A stretch of 36,730 nt of DNA, taken from positions 1 through 36,730 of the IMG/VR virus record IMGVR_UViG_3300020186_000004; one strand, given 5' to 3'. Shown one piece after another: positions 1 to 8,276 of the stretch (positions are counted from its first letter, which is position 1; every line of letters begins with the position of its first letter). The translations under genes and the position numbers were made by a program. The notes below the pieces were generated by a model, which saw only the letters and a list, made by a program, of their open reading frames with translations, did not search any database and had not been told where the DNA came from. This stretch comes from a virus.

Positions 1-127
1 AGGCATGCGATTCTTGCCTAATTGAGCATATGTTCTTGTTTCATTTAATGCATAATGTTCTCTCAAAGCCTTATCCATGAGAGCAACACCATCAGGATCC
101 AATCTATCTTCATAAATCTTCTTTGCA
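1..127. repeat. Terminal direct repeat (copy 1), circular-assembly overlap
   Basis: Bases 1-127 are identical to the last 127 bases of the window (36604-36730). The copy lies inside a coding sequence that reads in frame from base 1 back into base 36603. The two copies are thus best explained as the same DNA seen twice in a circular molecule of 36,603 bp. 127 is also a common assembler k-mer length. A true short terminal repeat is less likely because it would cut a structural gene. Confidence 0.85.
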
Positions 128-1005
128 GCCCCAAAGGCAAGCGTTTCCCACCATTCTATCTGCTCTGGGACTCCTGCCATGTCAATCACCGTTCCTGAGC
201 CTAGTAAAGCCTGGGAAGGTAATCTATAAGCTGTCAGGGTAATCGTATAACCCTTATCAGGTACAGGACGCATGGTGAATTGGTTTTGATAGAACATCAC
301 ACCCTGAGGAATAGCCAGAACTTGAGAATTGTATTCGATTGTGATTGTCTCACCAGAAGGAACTGTATTGCTGAACACTAAATTGGAAACAGCTCCTGTG
401 CTATAGTTAATCGTACCTGAAATGCAGTTTCCAATAAGATTGCCGGCACCATCATCCGTCACATTAAGCGTATCTCCGTTTGCTCTATTCACCGTAATAA
501 GAATGTTCTGTACTCTTCCAATGTTAGCGTCTTGAGTGAATTGGGATTGATAATTGATAGGGAATACGGAAGTTGATTGGGTTTTTGTTTGCGTAATGGG
601 ATTATTGCTTGTGCTTCTTAGAATGGGTGTGGATTGGCATGTTCCTGAGTATGGGCCAGCTGTTCCATCTCCTGAAGTAAGATTTTGCTGCTGGAACCAA
701 TTGAAATTGACTCCGAAGAAACTCCACGGATCATTAAAAAGTTTGATTTCCCTTCCGGCACAATAACATGGCATCTGAACTGTAGAAAAATGCTCAGAAT
801 CAAAAGCGTAAGTATCAATCCCCTTAATAGTGTTAAAGGTAACCTTATCTTGAAGCTTAAGAGCACGATATTGAGCTGGGAAATCATAAAGGTAGAAACT
901 ATTGATATAATTAATAATCTGTTGATTGGTCAGTTGACTTGTTGTGCCACTGTTGCTTAGCTGACGAGTCTTTGTGATGATAGCTGCTAGTGTACCTATG
1001 CTCAA
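1..1005 (-). CDS. Head-tail connector / adaptor-like structural protein (5' part, continues at 36603)
   Basis: Translation starts at a TTG (1005-1003) that overlaps the TGA stop of the upstream gene (ATTGA), with AGGAGA a few bases before it, so the two are translationally coupled. No ATG is suitably placed. The frame is open to base 1 and continues at 36603 to a TAA at 36535, giving 357 residues. The N-terminus looks helical, the middle is beta-rich, and the last 90 residues are helical again (EWWETLAFGAAKKIYEDR). The position after the capsid genes and before the tail hub fits a head-completion or tail-adaptor role like P22 gp4/gp10. That is inferred from gene order and not from a diagnostic motif. 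Confidence 0.6.
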   Translation of the reverse strand, partial: MSIGTLAAIITKTRQLSNSGTTSQLTNQQIINYINSFYLYDFPAQYRALKLQDKVTFNTIKGIDTYAFDSEHFSTVQMPCYCAGREIKLFNDPWSFFGVNFNWFQQQNLTSGDGTAGPYSGTCQSTPILRSTSNNPITQTKTQSTSVFPINYQSQFTQDANIGRVQNILITVNRANGDTLNVTDDGAGNLIGNCISGTINYSTGAVSNLVFSNTVPSGETITIEYNSQVLAIPQGVMFYQNQFTMRPVPDKGYTITLTAYRLPSQALLGSGTVIDMAGVPEQIEWWETLAFGAAKKIYEDRLDPDGVALMDKALREHYALNETRTYAQLGKNRMP

Positions 1006-1361
1006 TTTACTCTCCTATTATCAAATGAATCCGCAAGATTCATTGCAGGTGTATAAAATCCCGGCACAACACTTGATGCTGATGGAACAATTTCTGGCGG
1101 GGTGTTATCACCAGAAACTGGGTATATGAATGCAGAATACGAAGTCGTATCCAAGTCAATCGTTAGTGTATTTGAAGTTGTTGAAATTACTTTAACTTCC
1201 TTATTATTTATCTCTACCATTCCATAAGGAACACTCACTCTAAATGACACGATCTCACCGGGAGTAAAATCATGATCATCTAAAGTGGTGACTACAGAAG
1301 GGTTTGCTCTGGTTATTCCTGTCACAAACTGATATGTAGGATAAATTACATGCGATGACAT
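1002..1361 (-). CDS. Small virion protein with a FCCH-like beta domain
   Basis: 119 residues. Almost the whole protein matches the C-terminal third of the 365-aa protein encoded at 1799-2896. Shared elements are an ANPSVVTT-type opening, F-x-x-G-E-x-x-S-F-R-V, G-M-x-E-I-N-N-K, a T-x-x-I-D-L-D-T-x-x-Y segment and a D-S-F-D-N-R ending. This layout resembles the small FCCH-type beta domain often found in phage structural proteins. It starts one base after the stop of its upstream neighbour and its stop overlaps the next gene's TTG. It probably decorates the capsid or links head and tail. It looks like a duplicated domain that became a separate gene. Confidence 0.7.
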   Translation of the reverse strand: MSSHVIYPTYQFVTGITRANPSVVTTLDDHDFTPGEIVSFRVSVPYGMVEINNKEVKVISTTSNTLTIDLDTTSYSAFIYPVSGDNTPPEIVPSASSVVPGFYTPAMNLADSFDNRRVN

Positions 1362-1730
1362 TTACATTACATCCACAGGGGTAAATCGAACTCTTGATTG
1401 AACACTATAAGTAGCTGGAATTCCTCGTATTGTTCCTGATTCAGCGATATTAGGCGCCATGGTTCGTACTTTCTTCTTTGTGTTATTTAGATGCTTTACA
1501 ATACCCATAGGTAGCTCGCAAATCTCTCCATGAATTAACTTAATGATTGTTAAGGGTTCACCTTTAAAGAAGCGTACACCGAACTCTAACCATCCTCCCT
1601 GAGCATCTAAGAATTCAAACATCCCTTTTACTAGCTTGTCATGTTCTTTGCGTATCTTTTTAATCATTTCAGCTGATTGCTCAGATGTAACTCTTTTACT
1701 TTCTTTCTTATTAAATTCTCTAATTTCCAT
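1362..1730 (-). CDS. Conserved-looking structural-block protein, unknown function
   Basis: 122 residues. A charged, helical N-terminal third (roughly residues 1-40, rich in Lys and Glu) is followed by a compact domain containing G-x-x-L-T-I-I-K-L-I-H-G-E-I and a basic C-terminus. It is the first gene after the leftward terminator at 1748-1779 and abuts the next gene at 1361/1362. RBS-like AGGAAAAAA precedes the ATG. The place between capsid and connector genes suggests a small head-tail joining or assembly factor. No family was recognised. Confidence 0.65.
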   Translation of the reverse strand: MEIREFNKKESKRVTSEQSAEMIKKIRKEHDKLVKGMFEFLDAQGGWLEFGVRFFKGEPLTIIKLIHGEICELPMGIVKHLNNTKKKVRTMAPNIAESGTIRGIPATYSVQSRVRFTPVDVM

Positions 1731-1747
1731 TTTTTTTCCTTAGGGTT

Positions 1748-1779
1748 TAAAAAGGGTGGGGACAAATTGTCACCACCCT
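1748..1779 (-). terminator. Intrinsic terminator after the capsid-adjacent gene
   Basis: An inverted repeat at 1753-1779 (AGGGTGG...CCACCCT arms, 12 pairs with one G/A mismatch) is followed on the minus strand by a run of five T. It lies between the stop at 1799 and the start at 1730. It would partially end leftward transcripts that carry scaffold and capsid, lowering expression of the connector genes. Confidence 0.7.
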
Positions 1780-1798
1780 AAAAAAGGAGATTGCTTTT

Positions 1799-2896
1799 TT
1801 AAGTGCTAGGCAAATTACTTTGCTGATAATCGGAATATTTGAATGCTTGCCACATCCAGATGTCTTCAGCATCAGATGTAAAACTTGCAATATTAAATAA
1901 TCCGGGTCCAAAGTGTATTAGCCGTACGTTTCTATTATCAAACGAATCTAATAGGTTTGTTCCAGGAGGTTCCTGAGCGATAGTTGCACTACCGTTGAAA
2001 GGAATTACACCTGACGAAGCAGGAATCGCTACAGCAGGTCCAGCAGCGCCGGCCACTGTTTGAGCACTCGTTGGGAATGTAAACGTTGTATAGCCGCTTG
2101 TATCTAGATCTAAAGTGATCGAAGATACTGTTGCGCTATTGGTAACGCTGAGCACTCTTGCAGTCTTGTTATTGATCTCTGTCATACCCCACATAGAAGA
2201 AGGAACTCTAAAAGAGATATTTTCACCCACTGTAAAATTGTTAGGCTGCGCAAAGGAAACCACTGCTTGAGTTGCTTTTGTGATATTAACAATCCGGCGC
2301 TCTTTAGGATAAAAGCGGTTAGGAATGTACTTAGTCACAGTAACAGCCGAAGCGTCTGCTGCAAATGTCATACCACTTGAAGCCATATAGCCTAAAGTGA
2401 TGTTTGTATTTGCAGTTACTGCAGTAACACCAAATGGATACCCAGCAATTTGCTGTTCACCAGTAACGTTTGTGAGTCTAACAGTATCTCCCACAGAAAT
2501 TGTACCGGTGTTGGCCATAGTTACAACAAATGTACCTGCAATCCCTGAGATAACCGTACCGGCTAAACCAGCGAATGTAGGAGGATTTGCTGTGTCGTAA
2601 GTAAAAATACCATTTGTAGCAACAAAAGCAGACGTAATAGCAGGAGCATTTGCAGCAGCAGAGCTTTGCAAAAGACCTTTTGCTGTTCCCTGATTCATTG
2701 ATTTTTCCCACCAAAACTGAATAGCTTGAGCATCATTAGCCTCACCCCATCCAGCTGTAGCAGCGGCATTGCCTACTGATTGCATAAGAATATAATCAGG
2801 AGGATTCTGGCTATTAACTTTAACGTCAACACCAGAAGCAATTAAAGCTGTTGTAAGAGAGAATCTTCCACCAGCGATCATTTCATATGGTAACAT
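1799..2896 (-). CDS. Capsid-adjacent virion protein, probable decoration or minor head protein
   Basis: 365 residues, starting at an ATG with a strong AAGGAGG. Residues 1-100 contain W-G-E-A-N-D-A-Q-A-I-Q-F-W-W and an Ala-rich stretch. Residues about 115-190 form a V-x-V-G-D-T-V-R-L-T-N type beta domain. Residues about 200-345 hold the domain that recurs as the separate gene at 1002-1361. So it is a string of small beta domains behind a distinct N-terminal head. It directly follows the capsid gene (13-base gap) and is followed by a terminator, so it is likely made in quantity. A decoration or minor capsid role is inferred from place and domain content. Confidence 0.65.
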   Translation of the reverse strand: MLPYEMIAGGRFSLTTALIASGVDVKVNSQNPPDYILMQSVGNAAATAGWGEANDAQAIQFWWEKSMNQGTAKGLLQSSAAANAPAITSAFVATNGIFTYDTANPPTFAGLAGTVISGIAGTFVVTMANTGTISVGDTVRLTNVTGEQQIAGYPFGVTAVTANTNITLGYMASSGMTFAADASAVTVTKYIPNRFYPKERRIVNITKATQAVVSFAQPNNFTVGENISFRVPSSMWGMTEINNKTARVLSVTNSATVSSITLDLDTSGYTTFTFPTSAQTVAGAAGPAVAIPASSGVIPFNGSATIAQEPPGTNLLDSFDNRNVRLIHFGPGLFNIASFTSDAEDIWMWQAFKYSDYQQSNLPST

Positions 2897-2909
2897 AAAT
2901 TAGTCCTCC

Positions 2910-3857
2910 TTAAATACCGGTTGAGCGTAGGTTTACAGCCCATGCATCATTAGTGATACACTGACCTTGATAGAAGCTGCAACCTGCTGTATGTCTTAAC
3001 ATACATGGATCGTTGTTGTATCCTGGAGGTAGATAGATAAATCTCATCTTCCCACCTGCTTGCCATACCACTTTGTAAGCTTCTTTAGCTACAACAAAGC
3101 AGTTAGCAACATCAGCTGTCAACATTGACGCATTTGCTGTTACAGAACCTTGTTCTGAGATAAAAAATCGAACGTTGTTGACTCCACCGATCTCTGTGGA
3201 TAGGGTTTTGTCAATGTGTGGATATTGATATTTTCGTGTAAAGCCAGTCATGTTGTAAAGAACAGGAATCATACGAGTTGTAAGCATACAACCGTAAGAA
3301 TCACCAACAGGGCTTGTGCCGAATTTGTTATCAGCTTCAACGATATTTGTAATGAAGTCACCAGATGCGTTTTGCAGAAGTGTAAACACGTCTGTCACGT
3401 CATCAGAAGCCATTTCAGTTGGCAAGTCACCGTTAGAACCGTTAACAGAGTTAACGATCGCAGCTGTGCTTTCCAAACTATCACGTTGAAGAATATCTTG
3501 AGTTTCGCGAGCAGCTTGTCCAAGACGAGCAGCAGCTGAATTCAATACAGGATCTTCGTTTGTGATTGTAACTTGGCGTGTCAAAACGATATAGGTTGCG
3601 TATACACGTACACGGCAATCAACATCAACACGATTAAGAGCTTGGGAAGGTGGATTAGTTTGCGCATCGTCCATTGGGACTGGGAATAGATCTAGTCTAT
3701 CATAGCGGCTTTGTCTGTCGATGAAGCCTTGGTTGTCTGGCAACTCTACAGGTGTTGCAAAAAGATTGTGAATCAAGTTGCGTTCTGGAGTTGACAAGAG
3801 CTTTGCGTTATACCTCTGCTGAATTTGCGGAGGCATAGTGGAGATGGATACGGTCAT
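2910..3857 (-). CDS. Major capsid protein, N4-gp56-like
   Basis: 315 residues. The start ATG follows GAGGTAATAA, three bases after the scaffold gene's stop. The sequence has the usual layout of N4-gp56-type HK97-fold coat proteins: an N-terminal arm, a long helical A-R-L-G-Q-A-A-R-E-T-Q-D-I-L segment near residues 108-125, an S-L-E-S-T-A-A-I-V-N element, and a core with V-x-N-V-R-F-F-I-S-E-Q-G-S near 225-240. It follows a typical acidic, coiled-coil scaffold gene in the same operon. The family assignment rests on pattern recognition and gene order. Confidence 0.8.
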   Translation of the reverse strand: MTVSISTMPPQIQQRYNAKLLSTPERNLIHNLFATPVELPDNQGFIDRQSRYDRLDLFPVPMDDAQTNPPSQALNRVDVDCRVRVYATYIVLTRQVTITNEDPVLNSAAARLGQAARETQDILQRDSLESTAAIVNSVNGSNGDLPTEMASDDVTDVFTLLQNASGDFITNIVEADNKFGTSPVGDSYGCMLTTRMIPVLYNMTGFTRKYQYPHIDKTLSTEIGGVNNVRFFISEQGSVTANASMLTADVANCFVVAKEAYKVVWQAGGKMRFIYLPPGYNNDPCMLRHTAGCSFYQGQCITNDAWAVNLRSTGI

Positions 3858-3860
3858 TTA

Positions 3861-4628
3861 TTACCTCATTTCTGGGACCCCGCTAGCCATGTTTGCGTAA
3901 CTATTCATCTCTTGATAAAGCTTTTTCTTTTCGGTATCGGTTAATACAAAAGCTTGAGCCATTGGTCGTTTATCATAAGCTTGAGGCGTTTGAACGGTTT
4001 TCGCGTTTTGCTCAATCTTTTTGTCCACTTCCTTAGACCTTCGCGCTTCTGGCACCTTTTCCGCAATATTCATTGCTTTAATGTATTTGTAACTCTGCAT
4101 CCCTATTTTATAAGGGTCTTTTGATGATACGATCAACTCAGCTAGTTCAGGGTCTTGTTCTTCTAGTAAACTTAATGTTTGAGAGTTAACGATCTCGTCG
4201 AAATCTGAATATTGGCTTTTTAGCCTATGAAGATATTGTGAGGCTTCCCTTTCCTTGCTGATCCTGTCATATTCCTTTTGGGAGATTTCCTTGGCAATCT
4301 TCTCGGCTTCTTTACGCACGAGACTCTTCACCTTTCCCTTAGGAATAAATTCACTATCATCAATTGAGTCAAGTTCATCTACCTCAACGGCTTTAGGGGG
4401 ATTCATGCGATCCAATTGTGCTTGCACAAGCTTCTCATTCATGTCCCTAGACAATCTCAGTTCTCTTTCGAGTTCTTTTTTTGCTCGATTGATCTCTTTC
4501 CAGTTTCTGTCTTGACGGCTTTCTTCAGCTGTTTCGACAGGAGCTGCTTGAGCTTCAACTTGAGACTCATGGTTCTCAGTCATTGGAGGTGCGACCTCTT
4601 GCCCTTCGCTTTGATTGACTTCGTCCAT
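3861..4628 (-). CDS. Capsid scaffolding protein
   Basis: 255 residues from the ATG at 4628, which has AAGGAT upstream. A longer in-frame TTG start at 4655 is less likely. The protein is highly charged and helical. It has an acidic, Gln/Glu/Pro-rich N-terminus (to about residue 45), a long coiled coil over roughly 45-145, a short folded middle and a C-terminus ending near Y-Q-E-M-N-S-Y-A-N-M. It lies immediately upstream of the capsid gene, the usual place for a scaffold. It would direct procapsid assembly and be lost before DNA fills the head. No protease domain was seen. Confidence 0.75.
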   Translation of the reverse strand: MDEVNQSEGQEVAPPMTENHESQVEAQAAPVETAEESRQDRNWKEINRAKKELERELRLSRDMNEKLVQAQLDRMNPPKAVEVDELDSIDDSEFIPKGKVKSLVRKEAEKIAKEISQKEYDRISKEREASQYLHRLKSQYSDFDEIVNSQTLSLLEEQDPELAELIVSSKDPYKIGMQSYKYIKAMNIAEKVPEARRSKEVDKKIEQNAKTVQTPQAYDKRPMAQAFVLTDTEKKKLYQEMNSYANMASGVPEMR

Positions 4629-4753
4629 TAAATAATCCTTTTTTGCGCTGGTCAATACGCTTATAAGACCTTTAAAGCATTTTAAGGCTGCTTATACCTT
4701 TGCTTGCACCTTAATGTATAAAAGTTTAAATATCTAGGGAAAAGTGAGGTATT

Positions 4754-5044
4754 ATGAAGTGCCCATCATGTAATGTCGATAGGAAATCCGAGGATTTTTA
4801 TGGAAAAGATAGATGCTACAAATGTATTTATGATGAAAAAGTCCTAAATATTCCTCCAAAGCCTTATGAATGTAAGAAATGTAGGATTTGTGATGAGCAA
4901 TTAATGACAAGCAGGCCAATTTATTGTTCCGATGAATGCTTGATTCAAGGAAGAGCCAATCTAAGAAGCAATTATTGGCATAAAAAATTACCGATAACTG
5001 GGCTGAGCTTCAAAGAATCAACCGGTTATAGCACAGAATATTAA
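4754..5044 (+). CDS. Zinc-binding small protein on the opposite strand of the head operon
   Basis: 96 residues with a dense set of metal ligands: C-P-S-C at the N-terminus, then C-Y-K-C, C-K-K-C-R-I-C and Y-C-S-D-E-C, enough for two zinc knuckles. The opening (CPSCNVDRKSEDFYGKDRC) resembles the zinc ribbon found before some phage HNH domains, but no HNH motif follows. It has GTGAGG ahead of the ATG and a possible promoter just upstream (TTGCAC with an AT-rich -10). It is convergent with the next gene and overlaps it by four bases. It reads as an inserted accessory gene (moron) or a remnant of a mobile nuclease. Confidence 0.6.
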   Translation: MKCPSCNVDRKSEDFYGKDRCYKCIYDEKVLNIPPKPYECKKCRICDEQLMTSRPIYCSDECLIQGRANLRSNYWHKKLPITGLSFKESTGYSTEY

Positions 5045-5625
5045 AGAACTGCTGGTAAAATAAGCTCCACAGATCCTTTTGGAGGAGTAGCCTTTAATTC
5101 TTTATCTCCTTTCCAATCAAGATTCTCATGCCAATTTCCCATCTGATCTTTAATAAAACCAAAAGCAAAAAGATCAAAATTAATCCAAGCTTTTATCAAC
5201 CTAAGTTCTTCTGCTCTATCCTGAAACAATTCCCAGTTATCAAGCATATTGTCCATAAAGTGCTTCTCAGGTAATTGCCAGCACATTCTAATTTCATTAC
5301 GATCGGCAGATCTCCAAAAAACCAAAGAATCTGGCTCTGGATAAGGACGATAAAGTGTTCTGTAGATATCTCTACGAAACACATCTTTCATTATATAGTC
5401 TCGCTTTTCTAACACCCTCACATAATAAGGCCTATTTTCAAATGACTCAGCTTTGGGATCTTGTTTGATAGTAAAGAGCTCTTCATTGATGTCAGTAACT
5501 AAACTACTCATCAATTCATTGCGCATGTCTCCTACTTCAACCATCTCTTTAGGACGATTCCTGAGCATCTTTTGATATTCAACGCCCAAAGTTTCTCTTG
5601 AGGGGTCATATTTACTTTGCGTCAT
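5041..5625 (-). CDS. Head-block protein of unknown function
   Basis: 194 residues, aromatic-rich and acidic: Y-Y-V-R-V-L, Y-R-T-L-Y-R-P-Y-P, F-W-R-S-A-D-R-N-E, M-C-W-Q-L-P-E-K-H-F and W-I-N-F-D-L-F. No signal peptide, membrane segment or known motif is seen. It starts inside the end of the upstream gene (14-base overlap), so the two are probably coupled. It sits in the portal-to-scaffold interval, where podoviruses often carry lineage-specific assembly genes. Confidence 0.65.
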   Translation of the reverse strand: MTQSKYDPSRETLGVEYQKMLRNRPKEMVEVGDMRNELMSSLVTDINEELFTIKQDPKAESFENRPYYVRVLEKRDYIMKDVFRRDIYRTLYRPYPEPDSLVFWRSADRNEIRMCWQLPEKHFMDNMLDNWELFQDRAEELRLIKAWINFDLFAFGFIKDQMGNWHENLDWKGDKELKATPPKGSVELILPAVL

Positions 5626-5812
5626 TTTTATCTCCCATTTCTAAAGGGGCAACGAATAAATCATAAGATTCTATAAAATCATGGCCATCAGCTACGTACT
5701 TTAAAAGCAACATTGCATGATATGGATGGATCTGAAAAAGATCTGAAATGGTTTGTATCAATCTTAGATCTTCAGAAATCTTAAATCTTTGATCATGAGT
5801 GAATTCGAACAT
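5612..5812 (-). CDS. Small helical protein, paralogue of the 11244-11465 product
   Basis: 66 residues, with AAAGGAAA before the ATG. Residues 15-52 align with residues 17-54 of the protein at 11244-11465: L-x-L-I-Q, then a hydrophobic F, A-x-L-x-L-x-Y-V, a G-H pair and a Y-x-L end. It is a small helical fold seen twice at the two ends of the packaging/head block. Function unknown; an adaptor or regulatory role is possible. It overlaps the next gene by 14 bases. Confidence 0.65.
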   Translation of the reverse strand: MFEFTHDQRFKISEDLRLIQTISDLFQIHPYHAMLLLKYVADGHDFIESYDLFVAPLEMGDKNDAK

Positions 5813-5830
5813 ATATTTCCTTTAAATGAA

Positions 5831-5857
5831 GATGGCTGCAAGAGTTTTGCAGCCATC
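5831..5857 (-). terminator. Strong hairpin between two head-block genes
   Basis: GATGGCTGCAA (5831-5841) and TTGCAGCCATC (5847-5857) pair perfectly over 11 bp with a five-base loop. The minus-strand tail (TTCATTTAAA) is only moderately T-rich. It could be a weak leftward terminator or a processing/stability hairpin. It lies in the 68-base gap before the gene at 5812. Confidence 0.5.
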
Positions 5858-5880
5858 ATAAAGAAATAGATTTTATCCGT

Positions 5881-6039
5881 CTATTGTTTAGGCATATGCA
5901 ACTTAGGAGTCATGTTGTCAAATTTCATAGCCCTGTGAGCGGCATCTTCTTTGTCAACTTGAGATCTTAATTGATGTTGCATAGTGCTTTGAGATGCCTC
6001 GATAGGCCCTTTTTGCACTTCACATCTTGATTTCTTCAT
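5881..6039 (-). CDS. Small basic head-block protein, unknown
   Basis: 52 residues from the ATG at 6039, one base after the TAA of the upstream gene (TAAAATG), so it is probably coupled to it. The frame is open further upstream to 6180, but that part runs through the neighbour and has no ribosome site. The sequence is polar with His, Gln and Met residues (A-H-R-A-M-K-F-D-N-M-T-P-K). No motif recognised. Confidence 0.5.
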   Translation of the reverse strand: MKKSRCEVQKGPIEASQSTMQHQLRSQVDKEDAAHRAMKFDNMTPKLHMPKQ

Positions 6040-6040
6040 T

Positions 6041-6229
6041 TTAATATTTACCGTTAAAACTTTGCTTTCTAACGTCAGCTGCCATTTTATCTTGGCGCGC
6101 TGTGTTACGCTCGATATATTGCGTTGTTGAGTTGAAATCTTTACCAGAAAATGCCCCCATCGGCAATTGATAATCTTCAACTACTGGTTTCATGTCACCT
6201 TGATTGTGACCTAGGTTACCCTTGCTCAT
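6041..6229 (-). CDS. Small polar protein downstream of portal, unknown
   Basis: 62 residues from the ATG at 6229. AAAGGAG lies six bases before it and decides the start over the ATG at 6280, which would overlap the portal gene by 65 bases. It begins MSKGNLGHNQGD, a Gly/Asn-rich head, and continues with T-Q-Y-I-E-R-N-T-A-R-Q-D. It overlaps the portal stop by 14 bases. No family recognised; probably a small virion or assembly factor. Confidence 0.6.
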   Translation of the reverse strand: MSKGNLGHNQGDMKPVVEDYQLPMGAFSGKDFNSTTQYIERNTARQDKMAADVRKQSFNGKY

Positions 6230-8258
6230 TTTGCTCTCCTTTAAGAGTTGTTTGATTGCTTGTTGCCAAAACTGGCTCATTGAAATTCAGGTTATTGATG
6301 CTATGGAGCATCTCTAATTTAGACATTAAATTAGTCATATCTAGTCCCTGAATCTCTTTTATTGCTTTGACAATGTTAAGCATGCCGGCGGTATCTTCCT
6401 GATGGGCTTTCTTAAGTTTGTCCTCCGCAACAGCTTTATCCGTCTGAATTTTAGCTATTCTTTCTGCTGCTAGCCCTTCTTGGCTATGTGCATAGCTGAT
6501 TTTAGCTTGGTTGTCAATTTGCATCTGTTGCATTTGAAGCTCAGCCATCTTGTTTGCTTGATCGGCAGCACCTTTAGCTTCTTCTTCCATGGATTTAATG
6601 AGTTCATCTTTGTTTTGAATCGTCATCGCATTGATGATATTCTTTATGGGTACTTTACCCTGAGTGATCTCATTTAAATGTAGAAGCTGACCTAACTCAA
6701 GTTGTGCTTGAGCTTCAGTTAGAACGGATTGAATGACCTTGCAGCCATATTTAAAGAATGCTTTATTATCAAATTCGGCTGTAGGCTCTTCTCCGATGAC
6801 TTGTTTGACTTTACCGTAAGTCCAGTTGCGTTGAATCATTTGAAGAATTATGTCTCCACAAAGACGTTGAGATTCATCGAATTGATCAAAAAGTCTTGTT
6901 AAAGTAGTAATCCCGGCACTATTTCGCATCATGGAGAGAATACCTGCTTTAGAATCGATGTCGGCTCCGAGCATGGTTTCATTAACTCCTGAAATGCGAT
7001 TCATTACATCTTGAAGCATCTCTTCCATCTGGATCATAGTAGGTGCTGGAGGAATAATAGGCATTGGTTCGATATCACCAGGGTCTCCATCTTTTCTGTA
7101 AAAGAGAGCGCGTCCATTTCCTTGATTGAAGGCATCATCTGGTGAAACAAGCGAGCCCTCACGGATTTTTAAGCCTTGTTGTTGGCTTTCTAAGATATCT
7201 AGATCGGCGACTTTTCTTCGATTAAAGAGGTATTGTGCATCCCTCATATCTCTAACTACACCACGGAATTTGTAAGCATAGTATGGAGTATCAGGAGTAA
7301 AATAACCTAAGAATGGAATGTAAGGGTATCTGTCAATCTTATTTGGGTCTTCTTCATCTACCAAAACCCTATCATTAAGAATCATTGTACGACGTACTGT
7401 CGGCTTCTTTTTCTCAACGACAGCCAACTTGTCTTTGAATTCGTACATGATTACACGGAGATCTTCTTCATCTCCAACGAACTCTTGACATTCTTCTGTT
7501 TGCTTGTCGACGAGATATTTGCACTTTCTATTGGAAAGATACCAGTATTCATCCATGGCTACGAGGTTAGGAAATTGAATCTGGTAAACTTCTGGCATAT
7601 AATAGAATTTATCATCTCTATATGAACCGTTTGGAATACGCATTATCTCATCGTAGAATTCGCTGTAGATGGATGCAGCCTCTTCTTTATCGAAGAACTG
7701 TCGTGTTTCGATAAATCTGCAATCAGAAAGATCATGGCGCCTAAAGTAGGGGTCGATAAGCATCGATTTAAAGTCTATATATCGAATCTTAATGTCGCCT
7801 GAAATAGGGTCTGAGGTCATATCTTTAAATATTGAAACAAGACCTATTCCTTGAGTAAGCGCGCCTTGCTCAAACGCATCAGAATAAATTTGATAGGCTC
7901 CAGATTGATTGTGAACGTGGTATAAGCATTTAGTTAGCTGATCAGCCGTCTTTTGCATAGGAGTTTGAACGGGTATGCATACGGTAGATTTGCGGTTTCT
8001 TCGCTGATAACCAGAAATCATTTGTAGATGGGCGTTTATGAGGTTGAAATTGAAGATCTTTCTTCGGTATGTTGCAACACCTGGGAAAAGAAGCCCCCAG
8101 ATATCCTGATCACCCATTGCAAAACGCTGATCAACATCAGCTTGATACTGTTGAGTTTGTAAGATGTTGATGCAGTCGGTATAGTTTCTATCTCTTTGCT
8201 GCTTTATGCGAAGGTCAACTTCATTGCCTGGCCAGAAGACAGGATCTGAGTTTTTCAA
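6216..8258 (-). CDS. Portal protein, P22-like
   Basis: 680 residues. The start is TTG at 8258 with AGGAG eight bases upstream. Early residues show the usual portal elements: R-R-K-I-F-N-F-N-L-I-N-A-H and I-S-G-Y-Q-R-R-N-R (about 68-90), which resemble P22-type portals. A wing/stem region carries R-D-M-R-D-A-Q-Y-L-F-N-R-R-K (about 335-350), and M-N-R-I-S-G-V-N-E-T-M-L-G lies near 430-445. Residues about 540-640 are a long Gln/Ala/Lys coiled coil resembling the P22 barrel. It would form the dodecameric DNA gate at one capsid vertex. It lies downstream of TerL, separated only by the inserted HNH gene. Confidence 0.85.
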   Translation of the reverse strand: MKNSDPVFWPGNEVDLRIKQQRDRNYTDCINILQTQQYQADVDQRFAMGDQDIWGLLFPGVATYRRKIFNFNLINAHLQMISGYQRRNRKSTVCIPVQTPMQKTADQLTKCLYHVHNQSGAYQIYSDAFEQGALTQGIGLVSIFKDMTSDPISGDIKIRYIDFKSMLIDPYFRRHDLSDCRFIETRQFFDKEEAASIYSEFYDEIMRIPNGSYRDDKFYYMPEVYQIQFPNLVAMDEYWYLSNRKCKYLVDKQTEECQEFVGDEEDLRVIMYEFKDKLAVVEKKKPTVRRTMILNDRVLVDEEDPNKIDRYPYIPFLGYFTPDTPYYAYKFRGVVRDMRDAQYLFNRRKVADLDILESQQQGLKIREGSLVSPDDAFNQGNGRALFYRKDGDPGDIEPMPIIPPAPTMIQMEEMLQDVMNRISGVNETMLGADIDSKAGILSMMRNSAGITTLTRLFDQFDESQRLCGDIILQMIQRNWTYGKVKQVIGEEPTAEFDNKAFFKYGCKVIQSVLTEAQAQLELGQLLHLNEITQGKVPIKNIINAMTIQNKDELIKSMEEEAKGAADQANKMAELQMQQMQIDNQAKISYAHSQEGLAAERIAKIQTDKAVAEDKLKKAHQEDTAGMLNIVKAIKEIQGLDMTNLMSKLEMLHSINNLNFNEPVLATSNQTTLKGEQNEQG

Positions 8259-8276
8259 GAGTATTTCTCCTGGGTG

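Noticed and set aside
1-127. Short direct terminal repeats of a T7-like linear genome
   Set aside because: The repeat lies inside a gene that is continuous across the joint, and 127 is a common assembler k-mer, so an assembly overlap is simpler.
554-960. Plus-strand ORFs opposite the connector gene
   Set aside because: They lie wholly inside the minus-strand connector gene, lack ribosome sites and have no protein-like pattern.
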